A DNA stretch of 64,000 nt. Origin: Actinacidiphila epipremni. Its GTDB lineage: Bacteria; Actinomycetota; Actinomycetes; Streptomycetales; Streptomycetaceae. This document shows positions 23,919 to 33,576 of the stretch, one piece after another. The first letter of the stretch is position 1. Each line of letters opens with the position of its first letter. Where the stretch lies: contig NZ_JAATEJ010000029.1 in assembly GCF_012034175.1 (NCBI RefSeq), forward strand, positions 1 to 64,000, in the 5' to 3' direction. Both the position numbers and the translations under genes were made by a program. Below the pieces are notes generated by a model that ran no database searches, was not told the DNA's origin, and was given only the letters and a program-made list of their open reading frames with translations.

Positions 23919-25436
23919 ATGTCCCTGGAAGACAAGGTCGCCCCGGCGCGCGTCGCCGCGGAGCCGTTGCCCGGAACGCGCCATCCCGCACTGGCACTCT
24001 TCGTCCTGACTGGCGCCGAGCTCATGGTCGTGCTCGACGCCACCATCGTGAACATCGCGCTGCCCAGCATCCGTGACGCCTTCGACATCTCCGAGAGCAA
24101 CCTCGCCTGGGTCGTCAACGCCTACGCCCTCGCCTTCGGCGGGCTCATGCTGCTCGGCGGCCGGGCCGGCGACCTGTTCGGCCGCCGCCGGATGTTCCGA
24201 GCCGGCGTCACCTTCTTCACCCTCGCCTCGTTACTCGGCGGCATCGCGCCCAACTCCGCCGTCCTGATCACCGCCCGGGTCCTGCAGGGCGCGGGCGCCG
24301 CCGTCGCCGCACCCACCGCGCTCGCCCTGATCGCCACCACCTTCGCCGAGGGCAAGCCCCGCAACCGCGCCATGGGCCTGTACGCCGCCATGGCCGGCGT
24401 CGGCTCCGCCGTCGGCCTCATCCTCGGCGGCGCCCTCACCCAGTACCTGGACTGGCGCTGGGTGCTGCTGATCAACGTCCCCATCGGCATCGCCGTACTG
24501 ATCGGCACCGCCGTGCTCCAGGAGCCCCGCAAGGTCAACGGCCGGCTCGACGCCCCCGGCGCCGCCGTCGGCACCCTGGGCCTGGTCTCCCTCGTCTACG
24601 GCATCAACCGCGCCGGCATCGAGGGCTGGGGCGACCTCGGCACCCTGATCTGCTTCGCCGCCGCCGCGGTGCTGCTGCCGGCCTTCGTCCTCACCCAGAT
24701 CCGCGGCAGCCACCCCATGCTGCCCATGAACGTCCTGCGCGACCGCAACCGCGGCGGCGCCTACGTCGTCCTGCTGTGCACCGGCGTCGGCATGTTCTCC
24801 ACCTTCTACTTCACCACCCTCTTCCAGCAGCAGATCCTCGGCTACGGCGCCGTCAAGACCGGGCTGTGCTACCTGCCCTTCACCGCCGCCATCGGCCTGG
24901 CCGCCACCGTCAGCTCCCGGCTGGTGTCCAAGGTGCCGCCCCGCGTGCTGCTGGTGACCGGCCTGCTGCTCGCCGCCGTCGGCATGCTGATCCTCAGCTC
25001 CCTGCGCCCCTGGTCCAGCTACGCCGGCGGGGTGCTGCCGGGCACCATCATCACCGCGCTCGGCCTGGGCAGCACGTTCGTGCCGCTGACCGTGCTGTCG
25101 GTACGCGGCGTCAGGCCGCACGAGTCGGGCAGCGCGTCGGCGATGCTCAACACCTCCCAGCAGATCGGCGGCGCGCTGGGCCTGGCCACCATGACCACCC
25201 TGGTCACCGCCGTCGCCAACCACCGGCTGGCCGACGCCGGCGACAAGCTCATCGACGCCTTCAAGAACCACGACACCAAGATGATGTACCGCGCCGCCGA
25301 CGCCATCACCCACGGCTACGACCGCGGCTACCTCGTCTCGCTCGGAGTGTTCCTGGTCGGCGCGGTCTTCGCCGCGTTCGTGCTCGACGCACCCCCGCAG
25401 GAGGGCACCGAGGGCGGCGCGCACGGCGGCCACTGA
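23919..25436 (+). CDS. DHA2-family (14-helix) drug exporter with a TTA codon
   Basis: A 505-residue EmrB/QacA-type MFS proton antiporter. The motifs seen are LDATIVNIALPSI (motif D1), GRAGDLFGRRRMF (motif A), ARVLQGAGAAVAAPTALAL (motif B) and GVGSAVGLILGGALT (motif C). Hydrophobicity suggests 14 helices. It probably exports the cluster product. Leu105 is encoded by TTA (24231-24233), the rare codon read by the bldA tRNA, which would tie expression to development. RBS GTGGAGGT precedes the ATG. A palindromic operator lies in its promoter and a TetR gene follows after a strong terminator. Confidence 0.92.
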   Translation: MSLEDKVAPARVAAEPLPGTRHPALALFVLTGAELMVVLDATIVNIALPSIRDAFDISESNLAWVVNAYALAFGGLMLLGGRAGDLFGRRRMFRAGVTFFTLASLLGGIAPNSAVLITARVLQGAGAAVAAPTALALIATTFAEGKPRNRAMGLYAAMAGVGSAVGLILGGALTQYLDWRWVLLINVPIGIAVLIGTAVLQEPRKVNGRLDAPGAAVGTLGLVSLVYGINRAGIEGWGDLGTLICFAAAAVLLPAFVLTQIRGSHPMLPMNVLRDRNRGGAYVVLLCTGVGMFSTFYFTTLFQQQILGYGAVKTGLCYLPFTAAIGLAATVSSRLVSKVPPRVLLVTGLLLAAVGMLILSSLRPWSSYAGGVLPGTIITALGLGSTFVPLTVLSVRGVRPHESGSASAMLNTSQQIGGALGLATMTTLVTAVANHRLADAGDKLIDAFKNHDTKMMYRAADAITHGYDRGYLVSLGVFLVGAVFAAFVLDAPPQEGTEGGAHGGH

Positions 25437-25452
25437 CGCCCGCGAGCCGCTG

Positions 25453-25508
25453 CCGCCGGCTCCCCCCGGGGCCACGTACGCCCCTTCGGCCCCGGGGGGA
25501 GCCGGCGG
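25453..25508. terminator. Very strong terminator between exporter and TetR gene
   Basis: A perfect 21-bp inverted repeat (25453-25473 and 25488-25508) with a 14-nt loop lies in the 113-bp gap. The TetR gene therefore needs its own promoter or relies on read-through. Confidence 0.85.
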
Positions 25509-25549
25509 TGTCCTCTACAGTCGGGCGGGTCCACCGAGGAGCTGATGCC

Positions 25550-26203
25550 ATGACAGGTGCCGACACCCACGAGGCCACCAGGCCCCGGGCCGGGACGACC
25601 GCCAGGACCCTGGCCGGGACGACCGCCGAGCCGACCGCCCCGGCCAGGGCCGAGACCAAGGGCGAGCGCACCCGGCGCCGTATCCTCCAGGCCGCCCGCG
25701 CCGAGTTCGGCCGGCACGGCTACGAGAAGGCCACCATCCGCGGCATCGCCCGGGCCGCCTGCGTCGACAAGGCGTCGGTCATCGGCTACTTCGGCACCAA
25801 GGACGCGCTCTTCCGGGAGGCCGTCCACTGGCACGCCCGGATAGACGAACTCGCCGACGCCGACCCCGACCGCACCGCCGACAACTACCTGCGCGCCCTG
25901 CTCGGGCGCTGGGCCGCCGAGGAGGACAGCCCCATGTCCGTCCTGCTGCGGGCCAGCATGACCAGCGCCGAAGCCGCCGAACTGCTGCGCCGGCACATCA
26001 CCGGCGAGGTCGTCGACCGGGTCGCCGCCCGTATCGAGGGCCCCGACGCGCGGCTGCGGGCCGCCGTCTTCGCCGCGGTGATGATGGGCGTGGTCTCCCA
26101 GCGCTACCTGCTGCGGCTGCCCGACCTCGCCGAGGCGCCGCTGGAGGACGTGCTGCGGATCGCCGTCCCGCTGGTGCGGGCCGTCATGGCACCGGAGGAG
26201 TGA
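25550..26203 (+). CDS. TetR-family regulator
   Basis: A 217-residue TetR repressor. After a Thr/Ala-rich 35-residue lead comes the DNA-binding domain: RRRILQAARAEFGRHGYEKATIRGIARAACVDKASVIGYFGTKDALFREA, with the usual helix-turn-helix and YF.TK motif. The ligand domain is the C-terminal TetR_C-like type. GAGGA lies before the ATG at 25550. The likely target is the dyad in front of the adjacent exporter. The last 20 bp overlap the 3' end of the convergent SARP gene, so the two transcripts are antisense at their ends. Confidence 0.9.
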   Translation: MTGADTHEATRPRAGTTARTLAGTTAEPTAPARAETKGERTRRRILQAARAEFGRHGYEKATIRGIARAACVDKASVIGYFGTKDALFREAVHWHARIDELADADPDRTADNYLRALLGRWAAEEDSPMSVLLRASMTSAEAAELLRRHITGEVVDRVAARIEGPDARLRAAVFAAVMMGVVSQRYLLRLPDLAEAPLEDVLRIAVPLVRAVMAPEE

Positions 26204-27008
26204 CCCACCCCGGCCCCGGCTGCCGCGGCAGCGCCCCGTCCGCGGCGCCGTCGGCGTCGTCCAGCATCGCCCGGTGCAGGTTCTCCACCCACGGCGACGG
26301 CTCCAGGCCCAGCTCGTCACGCAGCACCCGGCGCAGCCGCTCCATCGTCTCCAGCGCCTGCGCGCGCCGGCCCGAGCGGTGCAGCGCCAGCATGTACTGC
26401 GCCTGGACGTACTCCTCCGACGGCTCGTTCGCCGCCAGCCCCGCCAGCTCCGCCAGCAGCTCGCGATGCCGGCCCAGGCTCAGGTCGGCGTCGATGCGCT
26501 GCGTCCTGACGCTCAGCAGCTCCTCGTGCAGCACCGCCAGCTGCTGCTCCAGCACCGGCCCGGCCGGCACCCCCGCCAGCGCCGGGCCCTGCCACAGCTC
26601 CAGCGCCATCCCCAGCAGCCGCGAGGCGCCCCGGTCGTCACGGTGCATCAGCGCGCTGCCGCGCCGGGCGAGCGCCCGGAACCGCCCCAGGTCCAGCGCG
26701 TCGACCGGCACCACCAGCGAGTAGCCGTTCTCCCGGGTCTCCAGCAACCGCCGGGCCGCCGCCGCGCTCCCGACGCTCGGCATCGCCGCCAGCATCCGCC
26801 GCAGCGACAGCACGTACGACTGCAGCGTGGCCGCCGCACTGCTCGGCGGCGCGCCGCCCCACAGCTCGGCCACGCAGCGGCTCGCCGGGACGACGTTCCC
26901 GGCGTCGAGCAGCAGCAGGGACAGCAGCTGCCGCTGCTTGGGGGCGGTGGGCGTGTGGTCACGGTCCGCGTCGCGGACCCGTAACGGACCGAGTACACCG
27001 AACTCCAA
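26184..27008 (-). CDS. SARP-family regulator (second)
   Basis: A 274-residue SARP with the winged-helix domain (MEFGVLGPLRV, ELWGGAPPSSAAATLQSYVLSLRRML, TRENGYSLVV) and a BTAD activation domain (DLGRFRALARRG, DADLSLGRHRELLAEL, MLALHRSGRRAQAL, ELGLEPSPWVENLH). It starts at TTG (27008): an in-frame stop lies three codons upstream, no other start is available, and GAGGAG is about 9 nt away. It is shorter than the first SARP and not a close copy of it. Its 3' end overlaps the TetR gene by 20 bp. A TTG start may keep the level low. Confidence 0.88.
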   Translation of the reverse strand: MEFGVLGPLRVRDADRDHTPTAPKQRQLLSLLLLDAGNVVPASRCVAELWGGAPPSSAAATLQSYVLSLRRMLAAMPSVGSAAAARRLLETRENGYSLVVPVDALDLGRFRALARRGSALMHRDDRGASRLLGMALELWQGPALAGVPAGPVLEQQLAVLHEELLSVRTQRIDADLSLGRHRELLAELAGLAANEPSEEYVQAQYMLALHRSGRRAQALETMERLRRVLRDELGLEPSPWVENLHRAMLDDADGAADGALPRQPGPGWVTPPVP

Positions 27009-27387
27009 GCGGGGTCACTCCTCGCGGCGTCGTGGCGGATCCCGGCGGCCGGGGCCGGCCGCACGATCGCCCGAGTCTACCGGCGCTCCCGTCGCGCGCC
27101 CCCGCCGTTGAACGCCCGCAGCCGCCGCCGTGCCGGGAGGGGCTGCTATGGTCGAAGGTGCGGAAGATCGAGGTCCGGGCCGGGGAAGGCCCGGACGGCA
27201 GCCAGGGAGGGCCCGCGTGGCGGGTGACGACGACATCTCCGGGTGAGTCCGGAGCCCCGGGCCACCGGTAGGGCGCGCAGGGCGCCGCACCGGGTGGCCG
27301 TCCCGTCGTTCCCCGAGTGCCTTCCTTCTCCCGTTCACGTGCCCCGGCCCGCGGCCGGCGCGCGGCCATGCGCAGCGAGGTCCCGCC
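27009..27387 (+). promoter_or_regulatory. Leader region of the ABC-F gene with a 9-codon ORF and two hairpins
   Basis: The 379-bp gap before the ABC-F gene is organised like an attenuator. A hairpin with 9-bp perfect arms (27173-27181/27188-27196) is followed by AGGGAGG (27204-27210) and a tiny ORF, GTG at 27217 to TGA at 27246, reading MAGDDDISG. A second, longer hairpin spans 27260-27299. The main gene starts at 27388. An extended -10-like TGCTATGGT lies at 27144-27152. Ribosome stalling on such a leader by an antibiotic could open the second hairpin. This is inference from layout; no further gene was seen in the gap. Confidence 0.5.
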
Positions 27388-29091
<1,704 letters not shown>

Positions 29092-29188
29092 CACCGAAGC
29101 CGCCGCGCCCGCGGCGCCCGCCCGCCCCGCCTGCCCGCCGCGGGCGCGGGCGGCGGCGCGGGTTTGCGCGGGAGGCGTTGACGGGGCG

Positions 29189-29202
29189 TGGGAGCGCTCC
29201 CA
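29189..29202. promoter_or_regulatory. CebR-type operator
   Basis: TGGGAGCGCTCCCA is a perfect 14-bp palindrome and equals the known consensus for CebR, the LacI-family cello-oligosaccharide repressor of Streptomyces. It lies 47 bp before the PL11 lyase start, where it would block transcription until cellobiose or cellotriose is present. Confidence 0.8.
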
Positions 29203-29248
29203 TCATGACTGCGGGTCACGCTCCTTCCCCCCACCCCTGGAGGACTCC

Positions 29249-31540
29249 ATGACCACCCCCCACCCCCGCGCCCGGCGCCGCCGCGCCTGGGCGGCGACCA
29301 CGGCGGGCGCGCTCGTCGCGGCCGGCGCCGCATGGGCCGTGCAGGCACCGCCGGGCGCCGCGGCGGCCACCGCCGGCTGCGCGGTCGACTACACCGTCAC
29401 CAGCTCCTGGCAGGGCGGCTTCGGCGCCTCCGTGACGATCCACAACCTCGGCGACGCGGTGTCGTCCTGGACCCTGAAGTGGACCTTCGGCGCCGGCCAG
29501 ACCGTCACCCAGGCGTGGAACGCCGACGTGACGCTCGGCAGCGCCCAGGTGACGGCCACCAACGCCGCCTACAACGGCGCCGTCCCGTCCGGCGGCACCG
29601 CCACCTTCGGCTTCAACGGCGCCCTCACCGGCTCCGCCACCCCCACCACCCCGGCCGGCTTCACCCTCAACGGTGCCGCCTGCACGGGCGCCCCGACCGG
29701 CCCGCCCACGTCCCCGCCGACCACGCCGCCGACCTCCCCGCCCAGCAGCCCGCCGACCTCCCCGCCCACGAGCCCGCCCTCCTCCGGCCAGGGCCGCCAG
29801 GTCGAGAAGCTGGACCGCGGCGTGATCTCCGTCCGCAGCGGCTCGGCCAACCTCGTCTCCTGGCGCTGGCTGGCCACCGACCCCGACGACGTCGCCTTCG
29901 ACGTCTTCCGCGACGGCACCAAGCTCAACTCCGCGCCGCTGACCGGCGCGACGGACTACCTCGACAGCGGCGCCGCGGCCACCGCCTCGTACACCGTGCG
30001 CGCGGTCGTGGGCGGCACCGAGCAGGCCGCCTCGCCCGCCTCGCTGTCCTTTGCGAACGGCTACCACGACGTCCCGATCTCCCCGCCGCCCGGCGGCACC
30101 ACCCCCGACGGCGTCGCCTACACCTACGAGGCCAACGACGCCAGCGTCGGCGACCTCGACGGCGACGGCCGCCTCGACCTGGTCCTGAAGTGGTATCCGA
30201 CCAACGCCAAGGACAACTCCCAGTCCGGCTACACCGGCGACACGATCCTCGACGGCATCACCCTCGACGGCACCCGGCTGTGGCGGATCGACCTCGGCCG
30301 CAACATCCGCTCCGGCGCCCACTACACGCAGTTCCAGGTCTACGACTACGACGGCGACGGCCGGGCCGAGGTCGTCATGAAGACCGCCGACGGCACGGTC
30401 GACGGCGCGGGCCGTACCATCGGCAGCGCGAGCGCGGACTACCGCAACTCGTCGGGCTACGTCCTGTCCGGCCCGGAGTTCCTGACCGTCTTCGACGGCC
30501 GGTCGGGCGCCGCGCTGCAGACCGTCGACTACGACCCGCCGCGCGGCAGCGTCTCGTCCTGGGGCGACTCCTACGGCAACCGCGTCGACCGCTTCCTGGC
30601 CGGCACCGCCTACCTCGACGGCTCGCGCCCCTCGATCATCATGGCCCGCGGCTACTACACCCGTACCGTCATCGCCGCCTGGGACTGGCGCGGCGGCAGG
30701 CTCACCGAGCGGTGGCGGTTCGACACCGACGACGCCGGCAACGGCTCGTACGCCGGCCAGGGCGACCACCAGCTCGTCACCGCCGACCTCGACGGCGACG
30801 GCAGGGACGAGATCGAATACGGCGCCATGGCCGTCGACGACAACGGCACCCGGCTGTGGAACACCGGCCAGGGCCACGGCGACGCCCTGCACGTCGGCGA
30901 CCTCGACCCCAACCACCCGGGACTCGAGGTCTTCAAGGTCGACGAGGACACCTCCAAGCTCGCCGCCTGGTTCGCCGACGCGAAAACCGGCGCGATCCTG
31001 TGGTCCAACCCCAGCTGCGGCTGCGACAACGGCCGCGGCGTCTCCGACGACGTCTACGCCGGCAGCCCCGGCGCCGAGTCCTGGTCCGCGGGCGTCAGCG
31101 GGCTGTTCAGCGCCACCGGGCAGAACATCGGCCGCAAGCCCGGCTCCACGAACTTCCTGGCCTGGTGGGACGGCGACCCGGTGCGCGAACTGCTCGACGG
31201 CACGCACATCGACAAGTACGGCACCTCCTCCGACACCCGGCTGCTCACCGCCTCCGGCGTCCACGCGAACAACGACACCAAGGCCACCCCGTCCCTGTCC
31301 GGCGACCTGCTCGGCGACTGGCGCGAGGAGGTGATCTGGCCGACGACCGACAACCGGGCGCTGCGGATCTACGCCACGCCCACCCCGACCGACCTGCGGA
31401 TCACCACGCTGCTGCACGACACGCAGTACCGCACCGCCCTCGCCTGGCAGAACACCGCCTACAACCAGCCGCCGCACCCGAGCTTCTTCCTCGGCAACGG
31501 CATGCGCACGCCCCCGCGCCCGCAGGTCCACACCCCCTGA
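29249..31540 (+). CDS. Secreted rhamnogalacturonan lyase (CBM2-PL11)
   Basis: A 763-residue secreted polysaccharide lyase that cleaves the rhamnogalacturonan I backbone of pectin. Residues 1-40 are a Tat/Sec-like signal (RARRRRAW, then a hydrophobic core ending in AAAA). Residues 43-143 are a family 2 cellulose-binding module (VDYTVTSSWQGGFGASVTI, then FGFNGALTG). A Pro/Thr/Ser linker runs from about 145 to 175. Residues 178-763 are the PL11 beta-propeller, with VEKLDRGVISVRSG, repeated calcium-binding DLDGDGRLDLVLK-like blades and a C-terminal FFLGNGM. A cellulose-binding module plus a CebR operator ties pectin attack to the cellulose response. A strong terminator follows. Confidence 0.93.
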   Translation: MTTPHPRARRRRAWAATTAGALVAAGAAWAVQAPPGAAAATAGCAVDYTVTSSWQGGFGASVTIHNLGDAVSSWTLKWTFGAGQTVTQAWNADVTLGSAQVTATNAAYNGAVPSGGTATFGFNGALTGSATPTTPAGFTLNGAACTGAPTGPPTSPPTTPPTSPPSSPPTSPPTSPPSSGQGRQVEKLDRGVISVRSGSANLVSWRWLATDPDDVAFDVFRDGTKLNSAPLTGATDYLDSGAAATASYTVRAVVGGTEQAASPASLSFANGYHDVPISPPPGGTTPDGVAYTYEANDASVGDLDGDGRLDLVLKWYPTNAKDNSQSGYTGDTILDGITLDGTRLWRIDLGRNIRSGAHYTQFQVYDYDGDGRAEVVMKTADGTVDGAGRTIGSASADYRNSSGYVLSGPEFLTVFDGRSGAALQTVDYDPPRGSVSSWGDSYGNRVDRFLAGTAYLDGSRPSIIMARGYYTRTVIAAWDWRGGRLTERWRFDTDDAGNGSYAGQGDHQLVTADLDGDGRDEIEYGAMAVDDNGTRLWNTGQGHGDALHVGDLDPNHPGLEVFKVDEDTSKLAAWFADAKTGAILWSNPSCGCDNGRGVSDDVYAGSPGAESWSAGVSGLFSATGQNIGRKPGSTNFLAWWDGDPVRELLDGTHIDKYGTSSDTRLLTASGVHANNDTKATPSLSGDLLGDWREEVIWPTTDNRALRIYATPTPTDLRITTLLHDTQYRTALAWQNTAYNQPPHPSFFLGNGMRTPPRPQVHTP

Positions 31541-31547
31541 CCCGCCG

Positions 31548-31592
31548 GCGCGGCACGGACGGGGACACGGGGCGCCCCCGTCCGTGCCGCGC
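31548..31592. terminator. Intrinsic terminator after the PL11 lyase
   Basis: A perfect 17-bp inverted repeat (31548-31564 and 31576-31592) with an 11-nt loop starts 8 bp after the lyase stop. Confidence 0.85.
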
Positions 31593-31617
31593 GGTGGAGC
31601 GGAGGGAAGATGGCGGG

Positions 31618-32439
31618 ATGCCGTTCACACTCAGTCATCCCGCCGCCGTGCTCCCGCTGCTGCCCGCCGGGCGGGCCCGCGGGCCGCTGGTGGCGTCGGC
31701 CCTGGTCGCCGGGTCGCTGGCGCCCGACGTGCCGTTCTTCACCGAGTCGCTGGCGCACGGCACCTTCGGCTTCGGGGAGTTCACCCACAGCCCGCTCGGC
31801 GTGCCCACCGCGGACGTCGCGATCGCCGCGGTGCTCGTCGCCGGGTGGCACTGGCTGCTGCGCGAGCCGCTGGTGGCGCTGCTGCCGGTGCGCTGGGCGG
31901 GCGCCGCGGAAGCGCTGACGGCGCCGGCCGGGCGGGGCCGGGGCCCGGCGGACGCGGCGTGGTTCGCGGTGTCGGCCGCGGCGGGCGCGGCCACCCACGT
32001 GGTGTGGGACGCCTTCACGCACGGCGGCCGGTGGGGCGTACGGCTGCTGCCGGTGCTGGACCGCACGGTGCTGGGCCGGCCGCTCTTCTACGACCTGCAG
32101 TTCGGCACGTCGGTGCTGGGGCTCGGCGCGATCACCTGGTATGCAGCCGGGGTGCTGCGGCGGGCGGCGCCGCCGGACGCCGCGCCCGCGCCCGTACGGT
32201 CCCGGCTGCGGCTCGCGCCCCGGACGAAGGCCGCGGCGACGGTCATGGTGGGCGCGGCGACGGCGGCCGGCGTGGTGGCGCGGCTGGCCCGCTGGGGGCC
32301 GGGGCCGCTGCGGGACGCGACCGTCCTCGACCTCATCCCCGCGGTCGCCTTCGGCGGCGGCGCGGGCGCCGCGGTGGGCCTGGCCGGCTACGCGGCCCTC
32401 GCACGGGCGGCGGTGGCCCGGCGGGGGCGGGCGGTGTGA
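31618..32439 (+). CDS. DUF4184-family membrane protein
   Basis: A 273-residue integral membrane protein with about six hydrophobic helices. The start MPFTLSHPAAVLPLL is the hallmark of DUF4184. Conserved polar residues follow in GSLAPDVPFF, FTHSPLG and HVVWDAFTHGGRWG; the His/Asp pattern resembles the metal-dependent YdjM/LexA-regulated membrane hydrolase group. Function is unknown. GGAGGGA lies about 11 bp before the ATG. It stands alone between the lyase terminator and the L,D-transpeptidase leader. Confidence 0.75.
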   Translation: MPFTLSHPAAVLPLLPAGRARGPLVASALVAGSLAPDVPFFTESLAHGTFGFGEFTHSPLGVPTADVAIAAVLVAGWHWLLREPLVALLPVRWAGAAEALTAPAGRGRGPADAAWFAVSAAAGAATHVVWDAFTHGGRWGVRLLPVLDRTVLGRPLFYDLQFGTSVLGLGAITWYAAGVLRRAAPPDAAPAPVRSRLRLAPRTKAAATVMVGAATAAGVVARLARWGPGPLRDATVLDLIPAVAFGGGAGAAVGLAGYAALARAAVARRGRAV

Positions 32440-32748
32440 GCGGGGCGTGACGCGCGCGGCGGCCGGCGGGGTGCCACCGGCCGGCGGCGTTGTCCGGCGC
32501 CTTCTCGCAGGTCCGAGGCAACCCGCGGGTGGCGCCAGCAGGTTGCAAGAGGTATGGCCACTGATTCACGCCGCCGGGGCGGCGGCACCGCGGGCAGCCG
32601 CCCGGCCGGTGGCGGTCCGCCGCCCGCGTGCCCGGCTCCTCCGCACCTCCCCGACTGACGTGCGCGGCAGCGGGTAGGCGCGCCCGCGTGCCGTAAATCG
32701 CCGCTGTTCGCGCACTTTTGACACTTCCGCACCGAAGGGCCCCACCTC
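32440..32748 (+). other. 309-bp intergenic leader of the L,D-transpeptidase
   Basis: The gap contains several GC-rich inverted repeats (for example around 32460-32490 and 32575-32640). A TTGACA-like box at 32719-32724 lies too near the gene to be a -35. A possible 34-codon ORF from 32554 has poor ribosome spacing. I looked for a c-di-AMP (ydaO) riboswitch, which often precedes cell-wall genes in actinobacteria, and could not recognise one. Confidence 0.4.
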
Positions 32749-33516
32749 ATGGCTTCCCCCTCCCCGCGCGCCCTGCTGTCCGGGCTGAGCGTCGCCGCGC
32801 TCACCGTGCTCGCCGGCTGCGGCACGGCCGTCGGCACGAGCGCGCAGGACCACGCGGTGCCCGCGACGGCACCGGACTCCCCGCCGGCCGCCGCCCCCGC
32901 GGCAACGCCGTCCGCGACGGCCCCCGCGCCGCGCGCGCTGCCCGGGCTCGGGCCGCAGACGCTCGCCCGGATCCCGCGCGAGGCGCGGCAGGTGGTCTTG
33001 GTGACGGGCCGCGGCATCGACTCGCCGGACGCCACGGTGACGCTCTACCGGTGGACGGCGAGCGGTTGGCAGCCCGGCGCGTCCTGGCCCGCGCACAACG
33101 CCAAGGACGGCTGGACCGCCGACCACCACGGCGGCGACCTGCGCTCGCCAATCGGCGTGTTCACCCTCTCCGACGCCGGCGGCCTGCGCTCCGACCCCGG
33201 CACCAAGCTGCCGTACCACCACTCCGGCGGCTTCCACATCGGCGGGCGCGGCTTCGAGGGCGAACCGCTCGCCGGCTCCTTCGACTACGTCGTCGCGATC
33301 GACTACAACCGCAAGCCCGGTACGTCCCCGCTGGACTGGACCCGGCCGATGGGCCAGTCCAAGGGCGGCGGCATATGGTTCCACGTCGACCACGGCGGCC
33401 CCACCCACGGCTGCGTCAGCATCGCCGAGTCCCACATGAAGTCCCTGCTGGCCACGCTCGACCCGGCCCTCCACCCGGTGGTGGTCATGGGCGACGCGGC
33501 GTCGCTGGCGGCCTGA
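32749..33516 (+). CDS. L,D-transpeptidase (YkuD) lipoprotein
   Basis: A 255-residue exported protein. Residues 1-24 form a lipoprotein signal ending in the lipobox LAGC. A Pro/Ala-rich spacer runs to about residue 65, followed by a YkuD catalytic domain with the nucleophile in HGGPTHGCVSI (HGC motif). L,D-transpeptidases make 3-3 peptidoglycan cross-links or attach proteins to the wall. The domain is of the DPBB-less actinobacterial type with a GGFHIGGRGFEG segment. GAAGGG is about 10 bp before the ATG. No neighbour obviously shares its pathway. Confidence 0.85.
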   Translation: MASPSPRALLSGLSVAALTVLAGCGTAVGTSAQDHAVPATAPDSPPAAAPAATPSATAPAPRALPGLGPQTLARIPREARQVVLVTGRGIDSPDATVTLYRWTASGWQPGASWPAHNAKDGWTADHHGGDLRSPIGVFTLSDAGGLRSDPGTKLPYHHSGGFHIGGRGFEGEPLAGSFDYVVAIDYNRKPGTSPLDWTRPMGQSKGGGIWFHVDHGGPTHGCVSIAESHMKSLLATLDPALHPVVVMGDAASLAA

Positions 33517-33540
33517 GCCGGACCCCGCGCCGGGCGACCT

Positions 33541-33569
33541 GTCCGGGCGGCCCCCTCTGCCGCCCGGAC
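33541..33569. terminator. Bidirectional intrinsic terminator
   Basis: Perfect 10-bp arms (33541-33550 and 33560-33569) with a 9-nt loop lie between the convergent L,D-transpeptidase and NmrA-like genes. Confidence 0.8.
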
Positions 33570-33576
33570 GGGCGGA

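Noticed and set aside
32554..32658. Small ORF upstream of the L,D-transpeptidase
   Set aside because: The GAGG motif is only one base from the ATG and the peptide is Pro/Gly-rich with no recognisable feature.
32440..32748. c-di-AMP riboswitch before the L,D-transpeptidase
   Set aside because: The gap is long enough, but I could not find the conserved core segments of a ydaO element.
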